Positions 17,943-26,979 of a stretch of 64,000 bases of DNA are shown here, piece after piece (within the stretch, counting starts at the first letter, position 1; the number at the start of each line of letters is the position of its first letter). The notes under the pieces are model-generated. The model had not been told where the DNA came from. It made no database searches and saw nothing but the letters and a program-made list of their open reading frames with translations. This DNA comes from Propionivibrio hellwigii (GTDB lineage Bacteria > Pseudomonadota > Gammaproteobacteria > Burkholderiales > Rhodocyclaceae), in assembly GCF_041770905.1 (NCBI RefSeq), contig NZ_JBEUWX010000002.1, positions 248,001 to 312,000 on the forward strand, in the 5' to 3' direction. The translations under genes were made by a program, and so were the position numbers.

Positions 17943-19112
17943 ATGATTGAATTCGAATACTGGGAGCTGCTGTTATGTCCCCTGTTTTTTGGCATGGGCT
18001 GGCTGGCGGCGCGCATCGACATCAAGCATCTGGTCAGGGAATCGCGCGCGTTGCCGCGTTCTTACTTCCAGGGGCTGAACTTTCTGCTCAATGAACAACA
18101 GGATCGCGCCGTCGAAGCCTTCGTCGAGGCAGTGAAAATCGATCCGCAGACCGTTGAATTGCACTTTACGCTGGGCAGCCTATTTCGCCGGCGTGGCGAG
18201 ACCGAACGCGCCATCCGTATGCACCAGAACCTCGTCGAGCGCGACGATCTGCCGCAGGATCTCAAATTGCAGGCCATGGCCGAACTGGGGCAAGACTTTC
18301 TCAAAGCGGGGTTGCTTGACCGTGCGGAAGCCATTTTTGAGCAATTGCGCAGTACCGATCTGAACGAGGAAGCCAAGCGCAGTCTTCTGGAAATTTACCA
18401 GCTGGAAAAGGACTGGGAGCGCGCCATTACCATTGCCGAGGAACTGCCCGATGTCGCCACCCACAAGGAAATCGCCGAGTATTACTGTGAGCTGGCGGCA
18501 GCGGCGCTGATCCGCTCGCGCCTTGATGAGGCATCGGAGTATCTGCGGACAGCGCTGGAAAAAAACCGGCAGTGCGTGCGTGCCAGCCTGCTGCAAGGCG
18601 ACATCGAAGTCTCGCGGGAGTGCTACGACGAAGCCATTGCCTGCTGGCAGCGTATCGAACGGCAGGATCCGGCCTTTCTGGCACTGGCGGCCAACCGCCT
18701 GCTTGACGCCTTTCGCAAGCTCGACCGGCGTGATGAAGGTGCGCAGTTACTGCGCGGCTATCTTGAGCGCTACCCATCATTCGATCTTCTCAATGTCGTC
18801 TTCCAGCTGGTGCTGGAGAGCGAGGACGCGGAGGCCGCCTATGTGCTGGTGCGTGACGAGCTGAAACGCAATCCAACCCTGCTCGGCTTGGACAAGCTGG
18901 TCGAAGCGCGTGTATTGATGGCGATGCCCGAAATGCGCGTCGACCTCGATCTGGCCAAGAGTATCATCCAGGGCTATACCCGCCGGCTGGCCCGTTACCG
19001 CTGCGATAGCTGCGGTTTCAAGGCGCGCCAGTTCTATTGGCGCTGCCCGGCCTGCGGTGACTGGGAAACCTATTCACCGAAGCGCAGTGAAGAATTTGAA
19101 CTGATGCCCTGA
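17943..19112 (+). CDS. lapB: Lipopolysaccharide assembly protein LapB (YciM)
   Basis: LapB is an inner-membrane TPR protein that controls LPS synthesis by guiding LpxC to FtsH in E. coli. The 390-residue protein has an N-terminal membrane segment (FEYWELLLCPLFFGMGWLAA), several TPR repeats (VELHFTLGSLFRRRGETERAI and later), and a C-terminal rubredoxin-type zinc domain with CDSC and CPAC pairs (about residues 356-378). The start at 17943 (MIEFEYW) is preceded by AGGGG; the upstream frame overlaps the terminator. lapA, which usually precedes it, is absent. hldA follows, linking it to LPS core synthesis. Confidence 0.95.
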   Translation: MIEFEYWELLLCPLFFGMGWLAARIDIKHLVRESRALPRSYFQGLNFLLNEQQDRAVEAFVEAVKIDPQTVELHFTLGSLFRRRGETERAIRMHQNLVERDDLPQDLKLQAMAELGQDFLKAGLLDRAEAIFEQLRSTDLNEEAKRSLLEIYQLEKDWERAITIAEELPDVATHKEIAEYYCELAAAALIRSRLDEASEYLRTALEKNRQCVRASLLQGDIEVSRECYDEAIACWQRIERQDPAFLALAANRLLDAFRKLDRRDEGAQLLRGYLERYPSFDLLNVVFQLVLESEDAEAAYVLVRDELKRNPTLLGLDKLVEARVLMAMPEMRVDLDLAKSIIQGYTRRLARYRCDSCGFKARQFYWRCPACGDWETYSPKRSEEFELMP

Positions 19113-19131
19113 TAAAAGGAAAGCCTGGAAA

Positions 19132-20109
19132 ATGAGCGCAATGCCCTCAATGTCTGCCGCAGCGTCCGCGCCGCTTGGCGATTTTTCGAACGTTCGCCTG
19201 TTGGTCGTCGGCGACGTGATGCTTGACCGCTACTGGTTTGGCGATGCTTCGCGCATCTCGCCGGAAGCGCCGGTGCCGGTCGTCAAAATTGAACGCAGTG
19301 AAGAACGACCGGGCGGCGCGGCCAATGTGGCGCGCAATGCCGCGGCGCTCGGCGCGAGCGTTTCGCTGCTGGCCTTGACGGGGGATGACGAACCGGGGGT
19401 GAGCCTGAAGCGGATGATGGAGAAAGAGGGCATCGACACCTGCTTCTACATCGACGAAGCCATCGACACGGTTGTCAAGCTGCGCGTGATTGCGCGCCAG
19501 CAGCAATTACTGCGTATCGACTTTGAAAATGTGCCGTCGCGTGACGTGCTGCTTGCCAAACTGTCCGAATTTGAACGGCGTTTGCCGGAATTCGATGCCG
19601 TGCTGTTTTCCGACTACGGTAAAGGCGGGCTGACGCATGTTAGCGAAATGATCCAGCTGGCGCGGGCCGCCGATAAACTGGTGTTCGTCGACCCCAAAGG
19701 CGAGGACTATTCGGTCTATGCGGGCGCGACGGTCATTACGCCCAATAGTGCGGAAATGCGCCAGATCGTTGGCCGCTGGCAGAATGAGGAGGAACTTGAA
19801 CGCAAGGCTACCGCATTGCGCGAATCCCTGAAACTGGACGCTTTGCTGGTAACGCGCAGCGAAGCGGGCATGTCCTTGTTCCGGGACGGTGGTACGATGC
19901 ATGAAAAAGCCGTGGCGCGTGAAGTGTATGACGTTTCCGGTGCGGGCGATACCGTCATCGCCACATTGGCGGTCATGCTGGCAAGCGGCGCCAGCTGGAG
20001 CCGGGCCATTCATGTGGCCAACATGGCCGCCGGCATCGTCGTTGGAAAGCTGGGCACGGCCGTCTGTACGCGCAAGGAGCTGGAAGCGGCGCTAGGGGCC
20101 GGGCGCTGA
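19132..20109 (+). CDS. hldA: D-glycero-beta-D-manno-heptose-7-phosphate kinase (HldE kinase domain)
   Basis: It phosphorylates heptose-7-phosphate at O-1 on the way to ADP-heptose for the LPS inner core. The 325-residue product is a PfkB-type kinase: GDVMLDRYWFGDASRISPEAP, GGAANVARNAA, FSDYGKGGL and the catalytic DVSGAGDTVIATLA. It ends after the kinase domain, so it matches RfaE1/HldA. The nucleotidyltransferase half (HldC) fused in E. coli HldE must be encoded elsewhere. hldD follows after 32 bp. Confidence 0.94.
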   Translation: MSAMPSMSAAASAPLGDFSNVRLLVVGDVMLDRYWFGDASRISPEAPVPVVKIERSEERPGGAANVARNAAALGASVSLLALTGDDEPGVSLKRMMEKEGIDTCFYIDEAIDTVVKLRVIARQQQLLRIDFENVPSRDVLLAKLSEFERRLPEFDAVLFSDYGKGGLTHVSEMIQLARAADKLVFVDPKGEDYSVYAGATVITPNSAEMRQIVGRWQNEEELERKATALRESLKLDALLVTRSEAGMSLFRDGGTMHEKAVAREVYDVSGAGDTVIATLAVMLASGASWSRAIHVANMAAGIVVGKLGTAVCTRKELEAALGAGR

Positions 20110-20141
20110 GCGGCGCTGAAAATGGACTGAGGAGAAACCTA

Positions 20142-21140
20142 ATGTATGTCATCGTCACCGGCGCGGCCGGATTCATCGGATCCAATATCGTCAAGGCACT
20201 TAATGAACGCGGCGAGCAGCGGATTCTCGCCGTCGATAACCTGAAGCGCGCCGACAAGTTCCGCAACCTGGTCGATTGCGAGATCGCCGATTATTTCGAT
20301 AAGGAAGATTTTCTGGACCGCCTGCTGGCCGGGGATTTCGATGGTGATATCGCGGCGGTTTTCCACGAAGGCGCCTGCTCGGACACGATGGAATCTGACG
20401 GTCGTTACATGATGGAAAACAATTTCCGCTACTCGCAGGATCTGCTGGACTGGTGCCTGGATCAGGCAGTGCCGTTTCTCTATGCATCGAGTGCGGCAAC
20501 CTACGGCGCCAGTCATCAATTCCGCGAAGAACGGGCGTGCGAAGCCCCGCTCAACGTATACGGATATTCAAAATTCCTGTTCGACCAGGTCGTTCGCCAG
20601 CGCCTGCCACACGCCAATTCACAGATTGCCGGTTTCCGCTATTTCAATGTGTATGGCCCGCGCGAATCGCACAAAGGGCGGATGGCCTCGGTCGCCTTTC
20701 ATCACTATCACCAGTTCCTCGCCGAAGGCAAAGTTCGGCTTTTCGAGGGCTGCGATGGCTACGCTGCCGGCGAACAGAAGCGCGATTTCGTCTATGTTGG
20801 CGATGTTGCCAAGGTCAAACTCTTTTTTCTCGATCACCCCGACAAATCGGGCATTTTCAACCTAGGCACCGGGCGGGCGCAGAGCTTTAACGAACTGGCG
20901 GCGGCCAACGTCAATAGTTGCCGGGCGCTCAGCGGCGCGCCGAAACTGCCGCTTGCCGCCCTGCTGGAACAGGGGCTGATCGAATACGTGCCTTTCCCGG
21001 AAGCGCTCAAGGGCAAGTACCAAAGTTTCACGCAGGCTGATCTGACGCGCCTGCGTGAAGCCGGTTACGAGGCACCGTTTGCCGATGTCGAAACGGGTGT
21101 TGCGCTGTATGTCGACTGGTTGAGCCGGCGCCATGTATAA
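20142..21140 (+). CDS. hldD: ADP-L-glycero-D-manno-heptose-6-epimerase
   Basis: HldD (RfaD) epimerises ADP-D-glycero-heptose to the L-glycero form for LPS core assembly. The 332-residue short-chain epimerase has the NAD(P) motif TGAAGFIGSNIVKAL at the N-terminus, DNLKRADKFRNLVD, the catalytic YGYSKFLFDQ pair and FRYFNVYGPRE. AGGAG precedes the ATG. Its last eight bases overlap the start of cysM. Confidence 0.96.
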   Translation: MYVIVTGAAGFIGSNIVKALNERGEQRILAVDNLKRADKFRNLVDCEIADYFDKEDFLDRLLAGDFDGDIAAVFHEGACSDTMESDGRYMMENNFRYSQDLLDWCLDQAVPFLYASSAATYGASHQFREERACEAPLNVYGYSKFLFDQVVRQRLPHANSQIAGFRYFNVYGPRESHKGRMASVAFHHYHQFLAEGKVRLFEGCDGYAAGEQKRDFVYVGDVAKVKLFFLDHPDKSGIFNLGTGRAQSFNELAAANVNSCRALSGAPKLPLAALLEQGLIEYVPFPEALKGKYQSFTQADLTRLREAGYEAPFADVETGVALYVDWLSRRHV

Positions 21141-22032
21141 AACGCTGGAAGATGTGATCGGCAATACGCCGCTGGTGCGCCTGAAGCGCCTGCCGGGCGC
21201 GGCGGTGGCGGCGCGCGGCAATGTTCTCCTCGCCAAGCTGGAAGGCAACAACCCGGCCGGTTCGGTCAAGGACAGGGCGGCGCTGTCGATGATCCGGCGC
21301 GCCGAGCAGCGCGGCGAAATCCGGCCGGGCGATACGCTGATCGAGGCGACATCCGGCAATACCGGCATTGCCCTGGCGATGGCGGCGGCTACTGGCGGTT
21401 ACCGGATGATTCTCGTCATGCCGGAAAACCAGAGCCTGGAGCGCCGGCAAACGATGCGCGCTTTGGGCGCTGAACTGATGCTCACGCCCAAGGATGGCGG
21501 CATGGAACTGGCGCGTGATGTGGCCGAGAAGCTGCGCGCTGAAGGGCGCGGTGTCGTCCTCGACCAGTTCGCCAACCCGGACAATCCGCGCGCCCATTAC
21601 GACAGCACGGGGCCGGAAATCTGGCGCGAGACGCAGGGGCGGGTGACGCATTTCATCAGCAGCATGGGAACAACGGGAACGATTATGGGCGTTGCGCGTT
21701 TCCTCAAGGAGCAAAACCCGGCGGTTTGCATCATTGGCTGCCAGCCGGATGAGGAATCGCAGATTCCCGGCATTCGCAAGTGGCCGGAAGCCTACCTGCC
21801 CAAGATTTACGACCCGGCTTTGGTCGACCGCATCGAAGCGGTGTCACAGGGCGAGGCGGAGGAAATGGCGCGGCGTCTTGCGCGCGAAGAGGGGCTGTTT
21901 GCCGGCATTTCCTCCGGCGGTGCGCTGGTTGCGGCGCTGCGTGTGGCCGCGGAAGTAGAAAATGCCACGCTGGTGACCATCGTTTGCGACCGTGGCGATC
22001 GCTATTTGTCCACCGGCGTATTTCCGGATTGA
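21133..22032 (+). CDS. cysM: Cysteine synthase B
   Basis: CysM makes cysteine from O-acetylserine and sulfide or thiosulfate with PLP. The 299-residue product has the PLP-lysine motif NNPAGSVKDRAAL (lysine about residue 44), EATSGNTGIALA and the glycine-rich GTTGTIMGVARFL. The C-terminal EGLFAGISSGGALVAA is also characteristic. It overlaps hldD by 8 bp. This hldD-cysM junction is common in Betaproteobacteria and implies translational coupling rather than a shared pathway. Confidence 0.95.
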   Translation: MYKTLEDVIGNTPLVRLKRLPGAAVAARGNVLLAKLEGNNPAGSVKDRAALSMIRRAEQRGEIRPGDTLIEATSGNTGIALAMAAATGGYRMILVMPENQSLERRQTMRALGAELMLTPKDGGMELARDVAEKLRAEGRGVVLDQFANPDNPRAHYDSTGPEIWRETQGRVTHFISSMGTTGTIMGVARFLKEQNPAVCIIGCQPDEESQIPGIRKWPEAYLPKIYDPALVDRIEAVSQGEAEEMARRLAREEGLFAGISSGGALVAALRVAAEVENATLVTIVCDRGDRYLSTGVFPD

Positions 22033-22035
22033 TCG

Positions 22036-22848
22036 ATGTTTCCCGTACTTGTCTTCGATATTGAAACGATTCCTGACGTGGCCGGCGTGCGTCGCCTGTA
22101 CAACCTTGACGCTGCCCTCTCCGACGCGGAGGTCGCCGAACTTGCCTTCCAGCAGCGGCGCGCCCAGAACGGCAGCGATTTTTTGCCCCTGCATTTACAG
22201 CGCATCGCGGTGATTTCCTGTGCACTGCGCACGGCAAAAGACCTGAAAGTCTGGTCGCTGGCCGAACCGGAACAGCATGAAGGCGAAATCATTCAGCGTT
22301 TTTTCGACGGCATCGAGCGGTTTACGCCGCAGCTTGTCTCGTGGAATGGCGGCGGTTTCGACCTGCCCGTGCTGCACTACCGCGGGCTGATTCATGGCGT
22401 CGCCGCGCCGCGCTACTGGGATTTCGGTGACGGTGATTTTGCCGACAGCCGCGATTTCAAGTGGAACAACTACATCAACCGCTACCACACGCGCCATCTC
22501 GACCTGATGGATCTGTTGGCGCTGTATCAGCCGCGCGCCAATGCGCCGCTGGACGACCTGGCTAAACTGATCGGCTTTCCCGGCAAGCTGGGCATGGATG
22601 GCGGCAAGGTCTGGGAGGCATGGCTGGCCGGCGAAATCGCCGGTATCCGCGATTATTGCGAAACCGACGTTATAAATACCTATCTTGTTTCGCTCCGTTT
22701 CCGCCTGATGCGCGGCGAGCTGACGAAAACAGAGTACGAGGCGGAAATTGCCTATGTGCGCGCGGAACTGGCCCGGCTGGATAAGCCGCACTGGCGGGAA
22801 TTCCTCGCGGCCTGGCCGCCGGCGCCGGCTGTCGATACGCTGCCCTGA
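22036..22848 (+). CDS. PolB-like 3'-5' exonuclease
   Basis: The 270-residue protein matches the predicted exonuclease family related to the proofreading domain of B-family polymerases. DEDD-type metal ligands can be seen in VLVFDIETIPD (start), SWNGGGFDLPVL (middle) and YCETDVINTYL (near residue 215). There is no polymerase domain. It starts 3 bp after cysM and is followed by nadE, a conserved order in this group. The biological substrate of the family is unknown; repair-associated ssDNA trimming is an inference. Confidence 0.88.
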   Translation: MFPVLVFDIETIPDVAGVRRLYNLDAALSDAEVAELAFQQRRAQNGSDFLPLHLQRIAVISCALRTAKDLKVWSLAEPEQHEGEIIQRFFDGIERFTPQLVSWNGGGFDLPVLHYRGLIHGVAAPRYWDFGDGDFADSRDFKWNNYINRYHTRHLDLMDLLALYQPRANAPLDDLAKLIGFPGKLGMDGGKVWEAWLAGEIAGIRDYCETDVINTYLVSLRFRLMRGELTKTEYEAEIAYVRAELARLDKPHWREFLAAWPPAPAVDTLP

Positions 22849-22942
22849 GTTTCTGGAAAGAAGGCGCAGGCGGCGGCAAGCGCATCGTGGCCGCCCGCTG
22901 CCGCATCGATCGTTACGGTTATTACGCTGATTGTTCATACCT

Positions 22943-24688
22943 ATGTCACTCAAGATTGCAATGGCCCAGATCAACCCGGTACTGGGCGATCTGGCGGGGA
23001 ATACGGCGAAGATTCTTGCTGCGGCCCGGCGCGCCCGGGCGCAGGGGGCCGATCTCTTACTGACGCCGGAACTGGCGCTGTGCGGCGATTCGCCGGAAGA
23101 TCTGCTGCTGCGCCAGGATTTTTATGCAGCGTGCGATGCCGCGCTCGAAACCCTTGCCACGGCGCCGGAAGCGGCGGGCATCCTGCTGCTCGTCGGCCAT
23201 CCGCTGATGCACGAAGGGCGGCGTTTTGACGCAGCGACCCTGCTGGGGGCAGGTCGCCGGCTGGCCACCTGCCACAAACGCTACTTTCCGGATTTTTCCG
23301 ATTTTCAGGCCGCTGATGCACAGCGTTACTTTGCGGCGGGCGAGGGGGCGACCCAGAATCATGCGGCGGATTGTGAGACGAATCGTGCGACGAATTGCGC
23401 ATCGGCCGACGATGTTTGCGTGATCGACATCAATGGGGTGCGCTGCGCTGTCGCCATCGGCACGGATGCGGAGGCGGAGGGTGTTGCCGAGGCGGCGCGT
23501 GCTGCCGGGGCGCAATTGCTGCTCTCGCCCGCTGCGTCGCCGTATCGCATGGGCGCGCCGTCTGAGCGCGTTGCCCGCTTGCGCGCACGGGCCAAGGCGG
23601 CGGGGTTGCCGGTCATCCGGGTCAATCTGGTGGGCGGGCAGGATGAGCAGGTGTTCGACGGCGCTTCTTTTGCGCTCGATGCGCACGGCGAACTGTGCTG
23701 CCGCCTGCCGGCTTTTGAGGAAGCGCTGGAAATCGTCGAATTTGCCGGAGCGCGCAGCGAAGGCGGAGAGGGTGGCGAAGGCGGAGAGGGCGCAGCGCTC
23801 ACCGGCGCTTTACGCCAGGGTCAGGTTGCTGCGCAGCAAGCGCTTGAAGCGGAGGTCTACCAGGCGCTCGTACTGGGCGTGCGCGACTATCTGGGGAAAA
23901 ATGGCTTCCCCGGTGCGCTCCTCGGCCTGTCCGGCGGCATCGACTCGGCGCTGGTGCTGGCGATTGCCGTCGATGCGCTGGGTGCCGACAAGGTTCGCGC
24001 CGTCATGATGCCTTCGCCCTACACGGCCGAAATCAGCCTGGCCGATGCGCGCGACATGGCGCGCCGGCTGGGCGTGCGCTACGAAGAAATCCCGATCGCG
24101 CCGGGCATGGCGGCGTTTGAGACGATGCTGGCGCCCGCCTTTTCCGGGCTGCCCGCCGATACGACGGAAGAAAACATTCAAGCGCGCATTCGCGGCTCGC
24201 TGCTGATGGCGCTTTCCAACAAAACGGGCGCGCTGGTGCTAACAACCGGCAACAAATCGGAAATCGCCGTTGGCTACTGCACCCTCTATGGCGACATGGC
24301 CGGCGGCCTTGCCGTCCTCAAGGACGTCAAGAAAACGCTGGTGTATCGGCTGGCGCGCTGGCGCAACAGCGTCTCTAGCGTCATTCCGGAGCGCATCATC
24401 ACCCGCCCGCCTTCGGCGGAACTCAAGCCGGGGCAGACCGATCAGGACAGCCTGCCGCCTTATGAAACGCTCGACGCCATTGTCGAAGCGTATGTGGAAT
24501 ACGGCCAAAGCGCGCAGGAGATTATTGCGCAGGGCTTTGCCGAAGCCGACGTGCGGCGCGTGCTGAGTCTGCTGCGCATCAACGAATACAAGCGCCGCCA
24601 GGCGCCGATCGGCATCCGCGTGACGCGGCGCAGTTTCGGCCAGGACTGGCGTTACCCGGTGACTAACCGCTATCGCGGCGCCTATTGA
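22943..24688 (+). CDS. nadE: NAD+ synthase with degenerate glutaminase domain
   Basis: NadE converts deamido-NAD to NAD. The 581-residue two-domain form normally takes ammonia from glutamine through an N-terminal nitrilase-type domain. Here Glu43 (LLLTPELALCG) and Lys112 (TCHKRYFPDF) of the triad are present. The nucleophile loop that usually reads ICED reads AIGTDAEAEG, putting Gly173 at the cysteine position. The same domain has a 20-odd residue insertion rich in N/A/C just before, and an EGGEGGEGGEG linker near 270. The C-terminal synthetase domain looks intact (LSGGIDSALVLA near 330, TTGNKSEIAVGY). Start at 22943 follows homology; no SD is visible. glnB follows. Confidence 0.92.
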   Translation: MSLKIAMAQINPVLGDLAGNTAKILAAARRARAQGADLLLTPELALCGDSPEDLLLRQDFYAACDAALETLATAPEAAGILLLVGHPLMHEGRRFDAATLLGAGRRLATCHKRYFPDFSDFQAADAQRYFAAGEGATQNHAADCETNRATNCASADDVCVIDINGVRCAVAIGTDAEAEGVAEAARAAGAQLLLSPAASPYRMGAPSERVARLRARAKAAGLPVIRVNLVGGQDEQVFDGASFALDAHGELCCRLPAFEEALEIVEFAGARSEGGEGGEGGEGAALTGALRQGQVAAQQALEAEVYQALVLGVRDYLGKNGFPGALLGLSGGIDSALVLAIAVDALGADKVRAVMMPSPYTAEISLADARDMARRLGVRYEEIPIAPGMAAFETMLAPAFSGLPADTTEENIQARIRGSLLMALSNKTGALVLTTGNKSEIAVGYCTLYGDMAGGLAVLKDVKKTLVYRLARWRNSVSSVIPERIITRPPSAELKPGQTDQDSLPPYETLDAIVEAYVEYGQSAQEIIAQGFAEADVRRVLSLLRINEYKRRQAPIGIRVTRRSFGQDWRYPVTNRYRGAY

Positions 24689-24767
24689 ATCTTGAGCGTT
24701 CCGCCCGCTTCGTGCGGCGGCCGCAACCGGCGCCGCATGGGCATTATTCTTTTCGGAGCATCCGGCA

Positions 24768-25106
24768 ATGAAAAAAATCGAAGCCATTATCAAACCCTTC
24801 AAACTCGACGAGGTGCGCGAAGCCCTTTCCGAAACCGGCGTTTCCGGCCTGACCGTAACGGAAGTCAAAGGATTCGGGCGGCAGAAAGGCCATACCGAGC
24901 TGTATCGCGGGGCGGAATACGTGGTTGATTTTCTGCCCAAGGTAAAGGTCGAAGTCGTCGTGCCGGACGATACCGTCGAAAGCGTCATCGAAGCCATCAT
25001 CAAGGCGGCCCGAACCGGCAAGATCGGCGACGGCAAGATTTTCATCTCCGGCGTCGAGCAGGTCGTGCGCATCCGCACCGGCGAAATGGGCGAAAACGCC
25101 CTCTGA
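24768..25106 (+). CDS. glnB: Nitrogen regulatory protein P-II
   Basis: P-II is a trimeric sensor of 2-oxoglutarate, ATP/ADP and, by uridylylation, glutamine, controlling GlnE/NtrB and other targets. The 112-residue product has the T-loop with Tyr51 (GRQKGHTELYRGAEY), the B-loop TGKIGDGKIF and the C-loop RIRTGE. The C-terminal RIRTGE and overall sequence favour GlnB over GlnK, and no amtB follows. It sits 79 bp after nadE, which also handles glutamine or ammonia nitrogen. Confidence 0.93.
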   Translation: MKKIEAIIKPFKLDEVREALSETGVSGLTVTEVKGFGRQKGHTELYRGAEYVVDFLPKVKVEVVVPDDTVESVIEAIIKAARTGKIGDGKIFISGVEQVVRIRTGEMGENAL

Positions 25107-25389
25107 TCGGGAGAGGCGTTCAGGATCGGGGGCAGCCACGCCAGGCCGCCCACACCACGCCGCACCACGCACAAGAGCAACGAACGCCCGGATGGCATTG
25201 ACCAAGCATTGACCCGCCGCCCTTCAATCATGCTCACGCGGTTTGCAGGTAAAGCACTGATGATCTGGCGCCGGAAAACGCTGCGAACCCAAGCGGGCAA
25301 TAGCGGCGGGATTTCTGCTATTTATTTTTTAGTATTTTTTGTAATCCCCTAATTGCATTAACGCTGCAATCTATACAGTTTTTCTGATA
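25107..25389. other. Transition from core DNA to the AT-rich island
   Basis: After glnB the sequence stays GC-rich to about 25315 and then turns abruptly AT-rich. A weak hairpin (AATAGC / GCTATT, 25298-25321) followed by TATTTTTT could be the glnB terminator. No gene was found. Confidence 0.4.
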
Positions 25390-26016
25390 CTATTCCTTAT
25401 AATAATCTTTACTGATTAAATACATAAAATATTTAAAATAAGCTTTTATTGAAGTAAAAACTACTACTGTTATGATACAGAAAAAACCCAACCTATAAAA
25501 CGACCATTCATACCATATTACGAATGCACTATAGTTTTGCTCATGTTGAGACATATAAGGTACGTCTCCTATAAATTTTTCAATAAAAGTAAGATATATT
25601 GCATACCCAAAAAATGATAACAAAGCTATAAAACATATGGTCATGCGTAATGTAATCTTATTCTTTTTGGAGGGTAATGGAATTTCAGTTTTACAATTAT
25701 CTGTTATTGTACCTATTGCATAAGCATTCCACAATTTTAACGGAATAAAAATGAGTGTCGTGACCATATATATTCTTGCTTTTTCATTAGCTACGGACCA
25801 TATTGATGGAATTCTTGACTCAAGAATCAAGGTTAATTGAGATAACAAACCTATTTTTTCAATCGGTAAATAAGCCAGCCCAAACTCAACGCATAGTATT
25901 ATAAAAAACCATGCTGCTGCCATTCCGCGGTAATGTTTTATTTTATAATCTTGTATTTTGGTACTTTTCATAGAAGCTTTTAATACGAATAAAAAACCAT
26001 TCTGACTGATATTCAT
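25390..26016 (-). CDS. AT-rich orphan membrane protein (four predicted TM segments)
   Basis: I do not recognise this 208-residue protein. Four hydrophobic stretches are seen (about residues 32-52, 82-102, 124-146 and 172-194), separated by charged loops such as TEIPLPSKKNKITLR. Base composition is far more AT-rich than all core genes here, with many ATA, AAA and TTT codons, pointing to acquisition from elsewhere. Start codons are possible at 26016 or 25971 (MKSTKIQDYK); neither has a strong SD. Its upstream side faces long repeat LR-A. No domain, signal peptide or catalytic motif is evident. Confidence 0.6.
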   Translation of the reverse strand: MNISQNGFLFVLKASMKSTKIQDYKIKHYRGMAAAWFFIILCVEFGLAYLPIEKIGLLSQLTLILESRIPSIWSVANEKARIYMVTTLIFIPLKLWNAYAIGTITDNCKTEIPLPSKKNKITLRMTICFIALLSFFGYAIYLTFIEKFIGDVPYMSQHEQNYSAFVIWYEWSFYRLGFFCIITVVVFTSIKAYFKYFMYLISKDYYKE

Positions 26017-26059
26017 TAATACAGTTTTTCACTTTTTATTATTTATATTCTTGATTTGT

Positions 26060-26257
26060 TTAATCACTCTTCCGCCCGTCTGATCCGAAAAACAAATTGC
26101 CCACAGCGGCCGCCTGACGTGCGGCATACGAATTTGATTTTTGCCTTGCATCTGGCGATAGGCCATACAGCGTCTCCTTGGGTAAAGTCTCTTGAGAGTC
26201 AGGCACCGTCAGCAAAAACGATGCGAGCAGGCTAGTCTTCTGATATACGGCTGTCAA
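26060..26257 (-). CDS. Small hypothetical ORF at island edge
   Basis: A 65-codon frame (MTAVYQKTSLLASFLL...) lies between the AT-rich membrane gene and long repeat LR-A, overlapping the first bases of the repeat. Composition is closer to the core genome. No known motif and no clear ribosome binding site is seen, so it may be fortuitous or the remnant of an earlier gene. Confidence 0.2.
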   Translation of the reverse strand: MTAVYQKTSLLASFLLTVPDSQETLPKETLYGLSPDARQKSNSYAARQAAAVGNLFFGSDGRKSD

Positions 26258-26739
26258 TGGGCTGGAATAGGAAGTGTGGAAAGATGCAGCGCTTCTTAAA
26301 TTTTTGGGGCGTGGCTTTATATGGAAAGAGGCAGCGATGCGCTGGTGGTACGCGACCGGCTGGCTTGTGGTTTGCGGCGATAGCGACGGCGACGAGGCGT
26401 GCTGCTCGTTTTTTACTGTGGCTTACCAAGTTGCTGTTTGCGTGTTCTGGGTGTGACGCCCGGCTATCTAAATCGGCTGGCCTGAAGCCCGCGTCAATAG
26501 GGCGTTTGCGGGCAGGTAGGCTGGAAACCCGCGTGGAATAGGTGTTTCAGCCGTGGGTGACCGGAAATGCCCGTAAACAGTGGGCTGGCGGGCAGAGTCT
26601 CCGGAAATGCCCGTTTTACGCAGGGTTCGGGGCAGGTGTTGTGGCGATTGTTGTCGTAGGTCTGTGGTGGTGTTATGGCAGGTATGCGGCCGCCAGCGGT
26701 TCAACCGGCGATGTTTCCTTCCCGCGCGACCGGCGGTGC
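26227..26739. repeat. Long direct repeat copy LR-A
   Basis: About 510 bp are repeated in the same orientation at 28022-28559 with roughly 80 percent identity by eye, and in part at 26980-27250. Shared landmarks are GCAGGCTAGTC at the left edge, CTTAAATTTTTGGGGCGTGG, GATGCGCTGGTGGTACGCG, GATAGCGACGGCGA, four 40-bp units (26479-26638) and GCGGCCGCCAGCGG near the right edge. No coding frame is conserved between the copies. Confidence 0.8.
26479..26638. repeat. 40-bp tandem repeat array R2 (4 units)
   Basis: Four units of exactly 40 bp (26479, 26519, 26559, 26599) within LR-A. They run in the opposite orientation to the arrays near 40 and 57 kb. Typical pieces are CCGGAAATGCCCGT and TGGGCTGGCGGGCAG. 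Confidence 0.85.
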
Positions 26740-26979
26740 AAGGTAAGGCACTGTCGAAGCGCCGACAGCCGAAGTGATGCTTTGCTCTTGCGTGACCAGT
26801 GGTGCGCCGGTGATGCGCGGGCGGCTGCGGGATGTTCGAGACGGCAAACCAAGATTTATCCACGCTTTGCAGAAACTTCGTTTTTTCGGCTGTGCTGGCT
26901 CGTTGCTCGCGGTTTGCGGTTCACGGCGACGAGGCGTACAGCTCATTTTTCCGTAGCGGCATTGCCGGCTTGTGACTTG
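26740..26979. other. Spacer between LR-A and LR-B
   Basis: A GC-rich stretch without a convincing gene. Its right half (about 26885-26950) has a degenerate match to the LR motif around CTCGCGGTTTGCGG and GGCGACGAGGCGT, suggesting a further decayed partial copy. Confidence 0.4.
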
